NCBI GenBank assembly: GCA_030269625.1 | Contig: JAJDFZ010000004.1 | Location: 1 to 64,000 of the forward strand | Length of the DNA stretch: 64,000 bases | From: Oxalobacter sp. OttesenSCG-928-P03 | GTDB taxonomy: Bacteria; Pseudomonadota; Gammaproteobacteria; Burkholderiales; Burkholderiaceae_D | Reading direction: 5' to 3' | Shown here: positions 42,654 to 56,200 of the stretch, one piece after another | Position numbering within the stretch: the first letter of the stretch is position 1 | Layout of the letters: each line of letters opens with the position of its first letter | Translations under genes and position numbers: made by a program | Notes under the pieces: model-generated | Told to the model about the DNA's origin: nothing | Databases searched by the model: none | The model's input: only the letters and a program-made list of their open reading frames with translations

Positions 42654-45332
42654 ATGACATCTCACACCTCACAAACGGTTTACCGGAAAAATTACACTCC
42701 CCCCACCTTTCTTGCCAATACCGTTGATTTGACCTTTCATCTGGATCCTGCCCGAACCCGCGTTATCGCAAAAACGGAACTGATTCACAACCCTCATGCA
42801 AAAAGCACTGATATCGTTTTGAATGGCGAAGACCTGGAACTGGTCCGTATCCTGTTAAATGACCGGAAGCTGAAGCCAGGGGAATACCGCCTGGAAAACG
42901 GCATCCTGCGTATTGCAAAAGCGCCGGAAATCGCCCGCCTGGAAATAGAAACCATTATCCATCCGGAAAAAAATACGGCCCTGATGGGACTGTATATGTC
43001 CAATGGCAATTTCTTCACGCAATGTGAGGCTGAAGGGTTTCGCAAAATCACCTATTTCCCGGACAGGCCGGATGTGATGGCGAAATACACCGTCACATTG
43101 TATGCCAATAAAAAACAATTCCCGGTATTGCTTTCCAATGGCAACCTGGTTGAAAAAGGCGACCTTCCCAAGGGCCGTCATTATGCAAAATGGGAAGACC
43201 CGTTTAACAAACCCGCTTATCTCTTTGCGATTGTTGCCGGCAAACTCGTATGCCATGAAGAAACATTCACATTGGCATCAGGACGAAAAGCGCTGCTTCA
43301 GGTCTGGGTCGAAAAAGGCAATCTGGATAAAACAGCGCATGCCATGGAATCCTTAAAGCACAGCATCCGCTGGGACGAGGAACGATATGGCCTTGAACTG
43401 GACCTGGATCGCTTCATGATTGTAGCTGTCAGCGACTTCAATATGGGGGCCATGGAAAACAAGGGTCTGAATATCTTCAATACCCGTTTCGTTTTAGCCA
43501 ACCCGAGAATTGCCACTGATATTGATTATGCCAATATCGAGTCTGTTGTCGGGCATGAGTACTTTCATAACTGGACCGGCAATCGTGTAACCTGCCGTGA
43601 CTGGTTCCAGCTTTCACTGAAAGAAGGCCTGACGGTGTTTCGCGACCAGGAATTTTCGGCCGACCGCATAGGAACCGCAAGCGGGCGTGCCGTCAAACGT
43701 ATTGAAGATGTCCGGATGTTGCGGCAGCACCAGTTCCCGGAGGATGCCGGAGCAATGGCTCATCCTGTGCGGCCGGATTCATATGAAGAAATCAATAATT
43801 TTTATACCGTCACCATTTACGAAAAAGGTGCTGAAGTCGTCCGCATGTACCAGACGCTTCTGGGCAAGACCGGCTTCAGGAAAGGAATGGATTTGTATTT
43901 CCAGCGCCACGATGGTCAGGCGGTAACCTGCAGTGACTTCCTGGCCGCCATGGCAGATGCAAACAAGCGTGACCTGACACAATTTGAAAACTGGTACAGC
44001 CAGGCAGGTACACCGCGTGTCAGACTCCGCTCAAAATACAACCCCAAGACACAATCACTCACGCTTTCATTAACGCAATCCTGTCCCGCTACACCCGGCC
44101 AGACCAGAAAGCGTTCTTTTCTTATTCCATTTGCTGTCGGCCTGCTTGATGAAAAAGGCAACAGCATGTCTGCCAGAAGCAATGACCCGGCTATCAGAAA
44201 AAACCTCCCGGACACGGCACCGGAAACGTTCCTGCTGGAACTGACCAGAAAATCACAGACTTTCACACTAACACATGTTCCAAAAAAGCCGGTTATATCT
44301 GCCCTGCGCAATTTTTCCGCGCCGGTCATTCTTGAATACAACCAGTCAGACGAAGAACTCATCCTCCTGCTTTCCGCTGATCCGGACGCCTTTAACCGAT
44401 GGGAAGCCGGACAGCGTCTGGCCTTGCGCCATCTGCTGAAATTGACACAGTCCGTACAAAACAAAAAACCGCTGGAACTGGAAGCTGGCGTCATCAACGC
44501 ATTTCGCTCTACCCTGACTGACAATACGCTCGATCCGGCTTTCCGTGCGCTTGTCCTGACGCTGCCGACAGAAACCATGATTGCCGAAGAAATGGAAACC
44601 ATCGATCCTCAGGCCATATACCAGGCCAGGCGCTTCATGCAACAGGCATTTGCACACAACATGCGAGAAGAATGGATGCATGTTTACAAACAAATCCAGG
44701 TACATGGTCCTTATCAGCCAGAGCCGGAAGATGCCGGAAAACGAAGCCTGAGAAACCTGGCGCTCTCCAGCCTGATAACATTGGATGACAGAGAAATGAC
44801 CCGGCTGGCGGTCAATCAATATGACGTCGCTGACAACATGACAGACAAGCTGGCCGCACTTACGGCTCTTGTTCACGCCAACAACAAGGCGTCAAAAACC
44901 GAAGCGGCTCGCTGTCTTCGCCATTTCTATCGTGAATTCCGTTCAGAAGCCCTGGTTGTCGACAAATGGTTCAACCTGCAGGCAACCTCTCCCGGCACCG
45001 ATGCCGCTGTCATCCGGAAGCTGACAGAACATCCCTCTTTTACCCTGAAAAACCCGAACCGCGCCAGAAGCCTGGTTTTTGGTTTTTGCATGAACAATAT
45101 GGCACAATTTCATGCAAAAGATGGCAGCGGTTACGCCTTCTGGGCAGAGAATGTTCTGGAGCTGGACCGGACCAACCCGCAAATCGCTGCACGCCTTTCC
45201 CGCTCGCTTACCCAATACAGCCGCTACACCCCTGAATTGAAAAAACAGGCGAAAAAGACGCTGAAACATATCGCATCCCGTAAATTATCAAGAGATACCA
45301 GCGAAATCATCAACAAAATACTGGCAACCTGA
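42654..45332 (+). CDS. pepN: Aminopeptidase N (M1 family)
   Basis: [12 protein letters not shown] and [34 protein letters not shown] (HExxH-18-E). Confidence 0.97.
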   Translation: MTSHTSQTVYRKNYTPPTFLANTVDLTFHLDPARTRVIAKTELIHNPHAKSTDIVLNGEDLELVRILLNDRKLKPGEYRLENGILRIAKAPEIARLEIETIIHPEKNTALMGLYMSNGNFFTQCEAEGFRKITYFPDRPDVMAKYTVTLYANKKQFPVLLSNGNLVEKGDLPKGRHYAKWEDPFNKPAYLFAIVAGKLVCHEETFTLASGRKALLQVWVEKGNLDKTAHAMESLKHSIRWDEERYGLELDLDRFMIVAVSDFNMGAMENKGLNIFNTRFVLANPRIATDIDYANIESVVGHEYFHNWTGNRVTCRDWFQLSLKEGLTVFRDQEFSADRIGTASGRAVKRIEDVRMLRQHQFPEDAGAMAHPVRPDSYEEINNFYTVTIYEKGAEVVRMYQTLLGKTGFRKGMDLYFQRHDGQAVTCSDFLAAMADANKRDLTQFENWYSQAGTPRVRLRSKYNPKTQSLTLSLTQSCPATPGQTRKRSFLIPFAVGLLDEKGNSMSARSNDPAIRKNLPDTAPETFLLELTRKSQTFTLTHVPKKPVISALRNFSAPVILEYNQSDEELILLLSADPDAFNRWEAGQRLALRHLLKLTQSVQNKKPLELEAGVINAFRSTLTDNTLDPAFRALVLTLPTETMIAEEMETIDPQAIYQARRFMQQAFAHNMREEWMHVYKQIQVHGPYQPEPEDAGKRSLRNLALSSLITLDDREMTRLAVNQYDVADNMTDKLAALTALVHANNKASKTEAARCLRHFYREFRSEALVVDKWFNLQATSPGTDAAVIRKLTEHPSFTLKNPNRARSLVFGFCMNNMAQFHAKDGSGYAFWAENVLELDRTNPQIAARLSRSLTQYSRYTPELKKQAKKTLKHIASRKLSRDTSEIINKILAT

Positions 45333-45346
45333 CAGGAACCAACATC

Positions 45347-46357
45347 ATGAGAAAAAGACGAGTCAGCCTGACGCAGCATTTAATTGAAGAACACCGTATT
45401 GCCAATAATATTCCGGAAGAGCTCCGCCTGTTGCTCGAAGTGGTGGGACGGGCCTGCAAAACTATTGGACATGCTGTAGGAAAAGGTGCGCTGGGAGATA
45501 TTCTGGGCTCCACCGAAACGGAAAATATCCAGGGTGAAGTACAGAAAAAGCTGGATGTCCTGTCCAACCAGATTCTGCTTGAGTCCAATGAATGGGGGGG
45601 ATACCTTGGTGCAATGGCTTCCGAGGAAATGGAGACCATCCATCAGATTTCAAATGACTACCCGAAAGGAAAATATCTTCTTCTTTTTGATCCGCTGGAC
45701 GGTTCAACCAACATTGATGTCAATGTTTCCATCGGAACGATTTTTTCCGTACTCAAGGCACCGGAAACCGGCGATAACCCCTGTGAAAACGATTTCATGC
45801 AACCCGGACATCAGCAGGTTGCGGCAGGCTATGCCCTGTATGGTCCCCAGACACTTTTTGTTTTAACAACCGGAAGGGGTGTAAACTGTTTTACGCTTGA
45901 CCGCGAAATGGGTTCATGGGTCCTGACGCAACGTCATCTCCGGATTCCGGATGAGACGACTGAATACGCGATCAACTCTTCGAACGCCCGTTTCTGGTAT
46001 CCGCCTGTTACCCGGTATATCCGCGAAATGCAGGAAGGAGAAACCGGTCCGAGAAAAAAGAATTTCAATATGCGCTGGGTTGGTTCGATGGTAACAGACA
46101 TACACCGTATCCTTAGCCGGGGAGGTATTTTCATGTATCCCGCAGATACCAGAAATCCTTCCCAGGCAGGAAGAATCCGCCTGTTGTATGAAGCCAATCC
46201 CATGGCCTTTATCGTTGAACAGGCCGGCGGTGCGGCAACTGATGGCAAAACCCGCCTGATGGACATCCAGCCGGAGACACTGCACCAGCGTGTCCCTGTC
46301 TTTCTTGGCTCGAAAAGCGAGGTTGAACTGGTAACGCGTTATCATAATGACAATTGA
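45347..46357 (+). CDS. fbp: Fructose-1,6-bisphosphatase class I
   Basis: [61 protein letters not shown]. Confidence 0.97.
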   Translation: MRKRRVSLTQHLIEEHRIANNIPEELRLLLEVVGRACKTIGHAVGKGALGDILGSTETENIQGEVQKKLDVLSNQILLESNEWGGYLGAMASEEMETIHQISNDYPKGKYLLLFDPLDGSTNIDVNVSIGTIFSVLKAPETGDNPCENDFMQPGHQQVAAGYALYGPQTLFVLTTGRGVNCFTLDREMGSWVLTQRHLRIPDETTEYAINSSNARFWYPPVTRYIREMQEGETGPRKKNFNMRWVGSMVTDIHRILSRGGIFMYPADTRNPSQAGRIRLLYEANPMAFIVEQAGGAATDGKTRLMDIQPETLHQRVPVFLGSKSEVELVTRYHNDN

Positions 46358-46465
46358 TCTTTTTCGATATAAAAAGTTAAATATTTCACTAAAAAACGCT
46401 AGAATTTCAGGTTTGGCAGCGCTGTCTTTCAAAGGGGCTGCAACGCAAAAACGGAAGCGTCAAAA

Positions 46466-47383
46466 ATGAGTACGATCACATTTCAGCAAGTCATTCTGAC
46501 CCTGCAGCAATACTGGAACGAACAGGGGTGTGCACTTTTGCAGCCCTATGACATGGAAGTCGGCGCAGGCACATCGCACCCCGGCACCTTCCTGCAGGCA
46601 ATCGGCCCCGAACCCTGGCGTGCAGCCTATGTGCAGCCTTCTCGCCGTCCCAAAGATGGCCGTTACGGTGAAAATCCAAACCGGATGCAGCACTATTACC
46701 AGTATCAGGTTGTTTTAAAACCGGCTCCGGAAGATATTCTGGATATCTACCTGGGATCACTTGTCGCACTGGGCCTGGATCTGAAACAAAATGATGTGCG
46801 TTTTGTTGAGGACGATTGGGAAAATCCGACACTGGGCGCATGGGGACTGGGCTGGGAAGTCTGGCTCAATGGCATGGAAATCACCCAGTTCACCTATTTC
46901 CAGCAGGTTGGCGGCCTGGACTGCAAGCCGATTTTAGGTGAAATCACCTACGGCCTTGAAAGGCTGACCATGTATCTGCAGGGTGTGGAAAATGTCTACG
47001 ACCTGATCTGGACGGAATGGGATGACCGGGGCATCAGAAAATACCTGACATATGGCGATGTCTTCCACCAGAATGAAGTGGAACAGTCCGCTTATAACTT
47101 TGAAAGTGCCAATACCAAGTTTCTTTTCTCTCTCTTTTCTGAATATGAATCTGAAGCAAGACGGCTCGTTGGTGTTGAACTGACCATCCCTGCCTATGAA
47201 ATGATTCTGAAAGCCGCACATACTTTTAATATGCTGGACGCCCGGGGAGCCTTGTCCGTGACAGAGCGCGCCGCCTATATCGGACGCATACGCAATCTCT
47301 CCCGCCTTGTCGCACAGGCATATTACGAATCCCGTGAAAAGCTGGGTTTTCCGAGACTGGGAGATACGAGGCTGGTCGCCTGA
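46466..47383 (+). CDS. glyQ: Glycyl-tRNA synthetase alpha subunit
   Basis: [47 protein letters not shown]. Confidence 0.98.
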   Translation: MSTITFQQVILTLQQYWNEQGCALLQPYDMEVGAGTSHPGTFLQAIGPEPWRAAYVQPSRRPKDGRYGENPNRMQHYYQYQVVLKPAPEDILDIYLGSLVALGLDLKQNDVRFVEDDWENPTLGAWGLGWEVWLNGMEITQFTYFQQVGGLDCKPILGEITYGLERLTMYLQGVENVYDLIWTEWDDRGIRKYLTYGDVFHQNEVEQSAYNFESANTKFLFSLFSEYESEARRLVGVELTIPAYEMILKAAHTFNMLDARGALSVTERAAYIGRIRNLSRLVAQAYYESREKLGFPRLGDTRLVA

Positions 47384-47443
47384 AAGAAAAGTTGAAAAAC
47401 CAACATGAATTAGCTGCCACAGGCAGCAGGAAAGTCGCAAATC

Positions 47444-49528
47444 ATGAATCAAACTCTGCTTGTTGAGTTGTTAACGGAAGAACTGCCTCCCAAAGCGCTG
47501 GCAAAGCTCGCGGATGCTTTTGCCAATACGATTGAAGACGGACTGAAGCAGGAAGGCTTTCTTGCGGCCGAATCCAGCAAAACGGTTTTTGCCACCCCCC
47601 GCCGTCTGGCCGTCATGATAAGCAATGTGTCTGATACCTCGCCGGATAAGGCCATACGGCTGAAGGTCCTGCCTGTTTCGGTTGCAATTGACGCTGACGG
47701 CAACCCGACAGCACCTCTTGAAAAGAAGCTGGCCTCGCTCGGCTTTCCTGATATCGGCATTGCCGATATGGAAAAGGCCATGGACGGCAAAACAGAAAAC
47801 TTTTTCTATACCTATACTGCTCCCGGCAATACACTGGCATCAGGCCTGCAGGCAGCACTCGAAAAAGCCATCCGGAACCTGCCCATACCCAAAATGATGA
47901 CCTATCAGCGGCCTGATGGAGAAACCGTTGAATTTGTCCGCCCTGTGCACGGCCTGATCGCACTGCATGGAAAAAACGTGCTTCCGGTTGCCATACTGGG
48001 ACTGCCTGCCGGAAGAACCACGCAGGGACACCGGTTCCTTTCGCAGACTGAAATTGTCATTCCGGATGCCGGCTCCTATGAAACCACACTGGAGACAGAG
48101 GGCAAGGTCATCGTCGGCCTCGAGGCACGCAAGAACAAAATCCGCGCTGTTTTGCATGACAAGGCGCAAGGTGATCATATCCTGATGCCGGACTCGCTTC
48201 TTGATGAAGTCACCGCACTGGTTGAGTGGCCCGTTGTTTATGAATGCCATTTTGAGTCCGCCTTTCTCAATGTGCCGCAGGAGTGCCTGATCCTGACCAT
48301 GCAGACAAACCAGAAATATTTTGCACTGACGGATTCAGCCGGGCGGCTTCGTTCGCGCTTTCTGATTGTCTCAAACATGGAAACAAGTAATCCGCAGCGA
48401 ATTATCAGCGGCAACGAGCGTGTCATCCGCCCGCGTCTTTCCGATGCACAGTTTTTCTTCGAGCAGGACAAGAAAAAGAAGCTGGAAGATCGTCTGCCGG
48501 GATTAAGCAATGTGGTTTATCACAATAAACTCGGCACACTGGCACAGCGGATGGCGCGGGTTCGTATTCTCGCCGTATCAATTGCAGAAATGATGCATAT
48601 CGATACCAAGCTGGTTGAGCGTGGTGCACTCCTGGCAAAAGCCGATCTTTTAACGGAAATGGTAGGCGAATTCCCGGAACTGCAAGGTATCATGGGCACT
48701 TATTACGCTCGCCACGATGGTGAGCCCGAAGAGGTTGCCCTGGCCGCAACGGAACATTACCTGCCACGCTTTGCCGGCGATATCCTGCCCGGCACGCCTA
48801 CCGGTACAGCCATCGCGCTTGCCGACAAGCTGGAGGCCCTGGCCGGTATCTGGGGAATCGGGCTGCAGCCAACCGGCGACCGCGATCCTTTTGCCTTGCG
48901 CAGGCATGCGCTGGGTATTTTACGTATTCTGATTGAGAAAAAACTGCCGCTTTCCCTGCGCGCCCTGCTTTCCTCTGCTGTTGGTATCCTGGCGACCAAT
49001 GCCAGCTTCAGAGACCCCACAGCGGAACTGATTCCTTTTATGATGGACAGATTAAGAGGGCTTTTGAGAGACAGGGGGCATACGCCTGATGAGATAGAAG
49101 CTGTGTTGGCACAAAATCCGGACCGTTTTGACAATATCCTGGATCGTCTGGATGCCGTAAAAGCTTTTGCTGCCCTGCCGGAAGCAGAATCCCTGGCTGC
49201 CGCCAACAAACGGATTACCAATATCCTGAAAAAATCCGACATCCGTGCTGGCATGGTGCAAACGGACCTGCTGGAGGAAACAACCGAGCAAAAATTGTAT
49301 GCTTCCATGAATACGGTCAAACCGGAAGCAAACCAGATGTTCTCGCAAGGGGACTATACCGGCACACTGAAAGTGCTCGCCCAGCTTCGCGATGATGTCG
49401 ACGCATTTTTTACGCATGTACTCGTCATGGCAGAGGATCAGCGACTGCGAAATAACCGGATTGCCCTTTTGACCGAGCTGCATAACATGATGAATCAGGT
49501 CGCCGATATATCCAAACTGGCCGCCTGA
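47444..49528 (+). CDS. glyS: Glycyl-tRNA synthetase beta subunit
   Basis: [55 protein letters not shown]; follows glyQ. Confidence 0.97.
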   Translation: MNQTLLVELLTEELPPKALAKLADAFANTIEDGLKQEGFLAAESSKTVFATPRRLAVMISNVSDTSPDKAIRLKVLPVSVAIDADGNPTAPLEKKLASLGFPDIGIADMEKAMDGKTENFFYTYTAPGNTLASGLQAALEKAIRNLPIPKMMTYQRPDGETVEFVRPVHGLIALHGKNVLPVAILGLPAGRTTQGHRFLSQTEIVIPDAGSYETTLETEGKVIVGLEARKNKIRAVLHDKAQGDHILMPDSLLDEVTALVEWPVVYECHFESAFLNVPQECLILTMQTNQKYFALTDSAGRLRSRFLIVSNMETSNPQRIISGNERVIRPRLSDAQFFFEQDKKKKLEDRLPGLSNVVYHNKLGTLAQRMARVRILAVSIAEMMHIDTKLVERGALLAKADLLTEMVGEFPELQGIMGTYYARHDGEPEEVALAATEHYLPRFAGDILPGTPTGTAIALADKLEALAGIWGIGLQPTGDRDPFALRRHALGILRILIEKKLPLSLRALLSSAVGILATNASFRDPTAELIPFMMDRLRGLLRDRGHTPDEIEAVLAQNPDRFDNILDRLDAVKAFAALPEAESLAAANKRITNILKKSDIRAGMVQTDLLEETTEQKLYASMNTVKPEANQMFSQGDYTGTLKVLAQLRDDVDAFFTHVLVMAEDQRLRNNRIALLTELHNMMNQVADISKLAA

Positions 49529-49545
49529 TTGCAAGGAGTCAAACC

Positions 49546-50127
49546 ATGAAACTCATTATTCTGGATCGTGATGGCGTAATTAATCAGGACTCTGATTCAT
49601 TTATCAAGTCACCGGAAGAGTGGGTGCCGATTCCCGGCTCACTGGAAGCCATAGCACGCCTGCACAGGGCCGGATACCGTGTGGTTGTTGCAACCAACCA
49701 GTCCGGCCTGGGGCGCGGCCTTTTTGACATCATTGCCTTAAACGCCATTCATCAAAAGATGCATACGGCTGTCAGGGCTGCCGGGGGCATTATCGATTCC
49801 ATTTTCTTCTGCCCGCACACCATCAGTGATAACTGTGACTGCCGCAAGCCCCGGCAGGGCATGTTTAATGCCATTGCCAAACGATATGATGTTTCACTTG
49901 AAAAGGTTCCTTCTGTCGGAGACTCTTTGCGGGACCTGCAGGCAGGATTTCTGGCGGGATGTCAGCCTATCCTGGTCATGACCGGAAAAGGCCAGTTAAC
50001 GCATGACAATGGCGGCCTGCCGCCTGAAACCATTATGTTCGACAGCCTTGCTGCTGTTGCCAACCACCTGCTGGACACAGAAACAGAAATCGTGCCGGAA
50101 AAGGCTGAAAAAAACACGAAATCATGA
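49546..50127 (+). CDS. gmhB: D-glycero-beta-D-manno-heptose 1,7-bisphosphate 7-phosphatase
   Basis: MKLIILDRDGVINQDSDSFIKSPEEWVPIPGSLEAIARLHRAGYRVVVATNQSGLGRG; CDCRKPRQGMF. Confidence 0.92.
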   Translation: MKLIILDRDGVINQDSDSFIKSPEEWVPIPGSLEAIARLHRAGYRVVVATNQSGLGRGLFDIIALNAIHQKMHTAVRAAGGIIDSIFFCPHTISDNCDCRKPRQGMFNAIAKRYDVSLEKVPSVGDSLRDLQAGFLAGCQPILVMTGKGQLTHDNGGLPPETIMFDSLAAVANHLLDTETEIVPEKAEKNTKS

Positions 50128-50158
50128 CTGCCTCTCTATTTCACAACCTATAATAATA

Positions 50159-50941
50159 ATGTTGTACAGCGTATTACCCGGAGACGTCATTTTGTCAAAA
50201 AACCTTCTTTTTTTACGCTCTCTCCTGTTCCTGACCGCCCTTTATGCTTTTACCCTTGTATGGGGAATGATCTGTCTTTTGGCTTTCTTTTTTCCCTACA
50301 GGGCACGATTCCGGCTGGCAACCTGCTGGAACAGGACTGTCATCTGGCTGGCAAAATGCATTTGCGGCATCCGCTATCAGGTTATTGGATCTGAAAATCT
50401 GCCGGATGAACCGGTTATTCTGTTAAGCAAACACCAGTCTGCCTGGGAAACCATTTTTTTTCTGTATGCCATGCCAAAACCTCTGGTTTTTGTTCTGAAA
50501 AAAGAACTGCTCCGGATTCCTTTTTTTGGCTGGACACTCACCCTCCTGCGCATGATCCCCATCGACAGATCGCATGGCGCCAAAGCTTTTCGCAAGGTTA
50601 TTGATGAGGGTAGAAAACGCCTGAGGGAGGGGTTGTGGATTATTATCTTCCCGGAAGGCACGCGCACCGCCGTCGGCGAAAAAGCCAAATATCGAAACAG
50701 TGGAACACGGCTGGCTATAGAAACAAAAACAAAAGTCGTGCCCGTGGCACTGAATTCAGGTGAATGCTGGCCACGCAATTCCATCATCAAAAAACCGGGG
50801 CTGATAACGGTATCCATTGGCCATCCCATTTCACCCGAAGAAAAATCACCGGATGATATGATGCTGGAAGTGGAAAACTGGATTGAATCTGAAATGCACC
50901 GGATCTCGCCTCACGCCTATCGGAATACAGATCAGACATGA
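50159..50941 (+). CDS. 1-acyl-sn-glycerol-3-phosphate acyltransferase family
   Basis: LLSKHQSAWETIFF (NHx4D-type motif with KH) and IIFPEGTRT. Start 50159 or TTG 50192. Confidence 0.88.
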   Translation: MLYSVLPGDVILSKNLLFLRSLLFLTALYAFTLVWGMICLLAFFFPYRARFRLATCWNRTVIWLAKCICGIRYQVIGSENLPDEPVILLSKHQSAWETIFFLYAMPKPLVFVLKKELLRIPFFGWTLTLLRMIPIDRSHGAKAFRKVIDEGRKRLREGLWIIIFPEGTRTAVGEKAKYRNSGTRLAIETKTKVVPVALNSGECWPRNSIIKKPGLITVSIGHPISPEEKSPDDMMLEVENWIESEMHRISPHAYRNTDQT

Positions 50942-51777
50942 GAAAAACAAAGCAGGACTCACGCCCGTTACAACTGGATCTTTTTGCATCTGATGCACTG
51001 CCTGTTTTGCTGCCACCGCCATCGACAGAGACGGAAAAACCGCCCGTACCGCTGAAAAAACGTGTCATTGAACTCAGCGGAACCCCGGTTGAATATGAAT
51101 TCCGGCGCTCAAAAAGAAGAACCATCGGTTTTCTTATCAACGAAAACGGGCTGCGTGTCACGGCACCCAAATGGGTCACACTGAAATCCATTGAAGAGGC
51201 CATCAGAGAAAAAGAGCACTGGATAATCCGCAAGCTCCGCTATTTTTTCAATATGCATGAAAAACGGCAGGCCGCGCCACAGCAATTGACGGAAGGAATG
51301 GCACTTCCTTATCTTGGCCGCAATCTGGTATTGCGCCTGCGCCGTGATACGGCAGATTCGGTCATGATAGAAGATGCGACAGATGAACTGGTTGTGACAA
51401 CCGGCAATACAACCGTCATATCGACGATTGAAGAAAACCTGAAAAGCTGGTTTCAGGAAAAAGCCAGGCAGGTTTTTGCCGAACGCCTCCCGATTTATGC
51501 TGCCATGCTTGGTGTAACCTATCGTTCTTTTTCGCTTTCATCCGCCAGGCAGCGCTGGGGATCGTGCTCTGTTTCGGGGAATATCCGTCTTAACTGGCGT
51601 CTGATTCATTTTCCACCGGCACTGATTGATTATGTTGTCGTTCATGAACTGGCGCATCTGCGTGAAATGAATCACAGCAAACGTTTTTGGGATATCGTGT
51701 CAGCGGCATATCCCGATTACATGATCGCCAGAAAACAGCTTAACCAGCAGAATATGAAAATATTGTCTTTGTTCTGA
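50938..51777 (+). CDS. YgjP-like M48/SprT-type metallopeptidase (DUF45)
   Basis: QRWGSCSVSGNIRLNWRLIHFPPALIDYVVVHELAHLREMNHSKRFW. Confidence 0.93.
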   Translation: MRKTKQDSRPLQLDLFASDALPVLLPPPSTETEKPPVPLKKRVIELSGTPVEYEFRRSKRRTIGFLINENGLRVTAPKWVTLKSIEEAIREKEHWIIRKLRYFFNMHEKRQAAPQQLTEGMALPYLGRNLVLRLRRDTADSVMIEDATDELVVTTGNTTVISTIEENLKSWFQEKARQVFAERLPIYAAMLGVTYRSFSLSSARQRWGSCSVSGNIRLNWRLIHFPPALIDYVVVHELAHLREMNHSKRFWDIVSAAYPDYMIARKQLNQQNMKILSLF

Positions 51778-51795
51778 TCACCGGCACCCTGACAA

Positions 51796-52335
51796 TCACT
51801 TTATCCCTCCCCCCTCTTTTCCGTCCTCTCCCTGAGATTCACTGCCACCCGGATTTTTGCCGCCCTGGTCGTTTTCTTCATCCTTGACCGCAGACACAGC
51901 TCCGCGCATCAGTTTCAGCAAATCCTCCGGATCGGGATTGCGCGCAACAATCTTGTACAACAGCGCGATAAGGCTGCCTTTCTTTTCGTGAGAAAGCGCC
52001 AGACTCTCCGCTTCCAGCCACTCTTCCACAATTCTTGCCGCCAGCGCCAGCTTGGATTCATCCAGATGGACTGCCGGATCATTCCGGGGGGCTGAGTCGT
52101 CAACAAAATATTTTTCCAGATCCTGCCGGGCGGACAACACACTTTGCCTGATTCTTTTGTCAGAAAGCAGATAACGATCCGGCACTTCAAAAACCTTTCT
52201 GATGCCACCTATTCCATACTGTTCCTCATAACGCCACCCTTCTTTAGCCGCCCGCGCCAAAATACTGGACTTGGTTGTGGGCAATCCCGACAGGCGCCTT
52301 TGAGCGATTTCTGCAGCTGTATATAATTTTTTCAT
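51796..52335 (-). CDS. Mu-transposase/repressor-type DNA-binding domain protein (HTH_Tnp_Mu-like) with Gly/Glu/Ser-rich tail
   Basis: MKKLYTAAEIAQRRLSGLPTTKSSILARAAKEGWRYEEQYGIGGIRKVFEVPDRYL resembles the MuA/Mu repressor N-terminal winged-helix; start at 52335. Confidence 0.7.
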   Translation of the reverse strand: MKKLYTAAEIAQRRLSGLPTTKSSILARAAKEGWRYEEQYGIGGIRKVFEVPDRYLLSDKRIRQSVLSARQDLEKYFVDDSAPRNDPAVHLDESKLALAARIVEEWLEAESLALSHEKKGSLIALLYKIVARNPDPEDLLKLMRGAVSAVKDEENDQGGKNPGGSESQGEDGKEGGGIK

Positions 52336-53238
52336 CAGAATACTCAATAAAAACCGTATTAAAAACAAAACAATCAAAATAATCCAAACAAATCATTCCC
52401 GATTTATTTGCTTCCCCTATTATTCTGACAATACAAAACTTCTGCCTTTAACCATTTCACAAAAACAACACACATCAAAACACTTTAAATGGTTTTCCCC
52501 GGACAAAAACAATATGATCAATAAACAATTAAAGCTTTCTCTGACAAGCAGCTATTTTAATATCGCCATTCCCGTATTGAAAGAATCAAGCAGGAAATAA
52601 CATAAAAAACATTATCATGCATATTTTCATATGCTGGCCATAACAGCTGTTTCACGCTCATTTCCCGCACCACTTTAATGCCCTGCACCAGAATCGGTTG
52701 CTGACTTTTTATTTGCATTTATCAGAATACAGCTGCTTTATTCACATACATGTTTCATGTCTTTTGTATTTCATATTTTTTTACTATAAAAATAATAACA
52801 GTGATATTTCAAAACAAGTATGTATATAAACCCATTCTCTTTTTTTATTCAAAATAATCCATTGAAAACCCGCATTTTTCAATCATCACATGACAAATTG
52901 CATTTAAGACAATTGAAAAGGTATACTCTTTTTATTGCCGATAACGCACTCTGTTCGGTATGATGTTTCTTCAATGAATCCGTTTACTGCATTCCAGGGC
53001 ATCTTTCGAAAAACAACACTTGCCTCCTATAATTTTGACTATTGACAACTGCGTTTATCAGCCCTTTCATATGCAATACCCTGTTTTTCGCATACGGAAC
53101 CAATCTCTGCCTGACCGGCCCCCACTCCAGAAAAACCATTCTGTTATCCATCTGCCTTCTTTCCCGGTCTGCTTTTTTGGCAGTTGTTTCTTTTGACATC
53201 GCAACCTGGATCTCCCATCACAGTCAGACTGACAGATA

Positions 53239-56200
53239 ATGAAACGACATCGTTCTTTTCCTTTGAAAAACATGCTTGCAATGCAATTTATTGCCATTGT
53301 CATTGTTTCAACACTATTGTCTGCTCTGTTCCTGTTTTTTCTGACCATTCCTCAAATCCGGGCAAAGGAAAGCGCCGCCGCCAAAATTCCGTCCTGGATA
53401 GAAAGCCAACTGGCTGCTCGGGAAACCCTTTTACACCAGTTTGGCGACCAGCTGAAAAAAAAACCAGACCTGGAGCCGCCTGACAGAACGTGGCAAAACA
53501 GTATGGCTGAAAATGCCGGTTTTTTTGACACCATTTATCTGCTGGACAAAAAAGGCCGGATTACGATGGCATTTCCGCAGCGCCATCACATTCCGAATGA
53601 CACAAATCCGCCCCGATCTGATCTTTTTCAGCGGGGAAAAAATATTACCCGGGCATACTGGTCAGATGTTTTTTTATCTCCTGTAACAAAGGAAATGTCA
53701 TGTGCTTACATCATTCCGCTTCATGAGGGTCAACTTGTCGGCGAAATCCATCTGACGCATTTTTCCGCCATACTGAAAGAGCAGCACTTTCCTTTGACAA
53801 CGGTTGTTCTTGATCAAAACAATCACATTGTGGCCTCAAACGGCAAAGTCCTGGCTATCCTGCAAAAGGAACCGAAACCGTTCGAGCCGCACCCGGAAAA
53901 ATCCGCTTTTGACAAACCGGCTGATGAAGATATGTTCAGCCTGCAAAAAACACTGAACGGCACTTCCTGGTCCTTGTTCACAACGCTTCCTGATTATTCG
54001 TTTACACAAAATATCAGAACATATGCCCTTTTCTTTTTCCTCTCCCTCGCTTCAGGCACGATTCTGGCACTGGGATTTTCAATTTACACCTCGCGCTCGC
54101 TGAACCTGCGGATTCGCGCACGTATCAAAAACATGCGTGATATTGCACGCGGCTCTTATTCGCCGGTTTCAGCCGCGGACCCGATTCGTGAAATGGCACA
54201 CCTCTCCCAGAATCTCGAGAGAATGAGCATGACGATCCAGGAAAAAGAAACGGGATATAACAAAGCCATGGCGCATTACCTGGAAATCATCAAGGCCATT
54301 GAAAACTTCGTTGTTGTACTTGATGAGAATCTGCTTATTACTCATGTCAACGATGCGTCGAAAAGCATTTTCGGGCTGGATCCTGAAAAATGCACAGGGC
54401 GCTCCTTTCTTGAGTTCGTACAACCCGACAAAATTGAACCGACGAAAGAACGCCATGCCAGATGGATTGAACAAGGACTTGAATCTGTCACTGTTGAGGA
54501 TGAATTTATCGACAGCGGCGGAAAGCACCATACTGTATTCTGGAACATTACGCTGAACCGGGATGAACGTGGCCGCTTTACCGGCTTTACCGGCATTGGA
54601 CATGAGTTTTCAACCTGGAAAGCCATGCAGGAAGAGCTACAACTGGCAGCGCTGGTTTACCAGAAAAGCATCGAAGCCATGGTTGTGATCAACGAGGACA
54701 ACCTGATCATTTCCGTCAATCCGGCTTTTGAAAAAATTACGGGCTATGCCCCCGGGGAGGTTTTATATCAGAATCCATCCATGCTGGGCTCAGCACTGCA
54801 TGATAAAGCCGTGTACGACAGCATATGGAATGCCCTGGAAACATCTGGCAACTGGCATGGCGAAGTCTGGAATATGCGAAAAAATGGCGAAATGTACGCT
54901 ATTCGCCTGACTATCAACACAATCAGGGCACCCGACAGAAAAACATACCGCAGAGTAGCCCTCTTCTCGGATATTACTGAACAGAAGCTGGCTGAAAAAA
55001 TAATCTGGCAGCAGAATTATTTTGACAGCCTGACCGGCCTGCCCAACCGCAATTTCCTGAAGCAGGAACTGTCCCGTGCAAAAAGAGCGAACATACCGGT
55101 TGCCCTGATGTTTCTGGATCTTGATGGATTCAAGAATATCAATGAAACACTGGGACATCTCACAGGTGACCTGCTTTTGCAGGAAACCGCACAACGCCTG
55201 CAAAGCTGCGTTCGCGAGACCGACACGGTCATTCGTCTTGGCAGCGATGAGTTTGCCATATTGCTGCGGGAACTGACCACTCCCGAAGAAGTTGAGCAGA
55301 TCGGAAAAACCATTCTCTCCGGACTGTCAGAATCTTTTTTTCTGAACAATACGGTCATCCATATTTCAGCAAGCATCGGTATTACTTTCTATCCCGATGA
55401 CGCAACAGACATTGATGACATTCTGAAAAATGCTGATCAGGCAATGCATGCCGCCAAACGCGAAGGCCGGAACACGCTCTTGTATTTCACCCAATCCATG
55501 CAGGAAAGGGCGCAGGCGCGAATGCACTTGATTCAGGATCTGCGCCAGGCTCTGGCAGGCCAGCAATTCGAAATCATGTATCAACCGATTGTTGACATTG
55601 AATCCGGGTTGATCCGCAAGGCAGAAGCGCTTATCCGCTGGCAGCATCCGCTCAAGGGCACGATCAATCCTGTAGAGTTCATCTCCATAGCCGAAGATAC
55701 CGGCATGATTGCTTCCTTTGGCAACTGGATTTTTCACGAAGCCGCCAGTCAGGCCCGCATATGGAGAAACCGGTTCCATCCTGATTTTCAGATCAGCATT
55801 AATCTTTCTCCCGTCCAGTTCAAAAATGAAGGAATCGACTTCATCAACTGGCTCTCGCACCTCCAGGAACTTCAGCTACCCGGGAACGGGCTGGTTGTTG
55901 AAATAACAGAAGGACTGTTGCTGGAAGGAAGTGAACATGTCAAACAACAGCTGGCCGCATTCAAAAATGCCGGTATGGAAATTGCACTGGATGATTTTGG
56001 TGTGGGATATTCCTCATTATCATATCTGCATACATTCAATTTTGATTACCTCAAGATAGATCAGTCTTTCATCAAAAATCTCTCCCTTGGCGGCGATAAT
56101 CAGGCTTTGTGTGAAGCCATTGTCGTCATGGCACACAAACTGAATCTAAAAGTGATTGCAGAAGGGATTGAAACGATCCGCCAGCGCGAAATCCTGGTTG

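Noticed and set aside
52984-53199. 71-aa minus ORF in the AT-rich gap, a possible small gene
   Set aside because: No obvious RBS or family; an overlapping plus ORF is equally unconvincing.
52336-53238. Search for a c-di-GMP (GEMM) riboswitch in the long 5' region of the EAL gene
   Set aside because: I could not find the conserved GEMM core or a paired P1/P2 arrangement by eye; a covariance-model scan would be needed.
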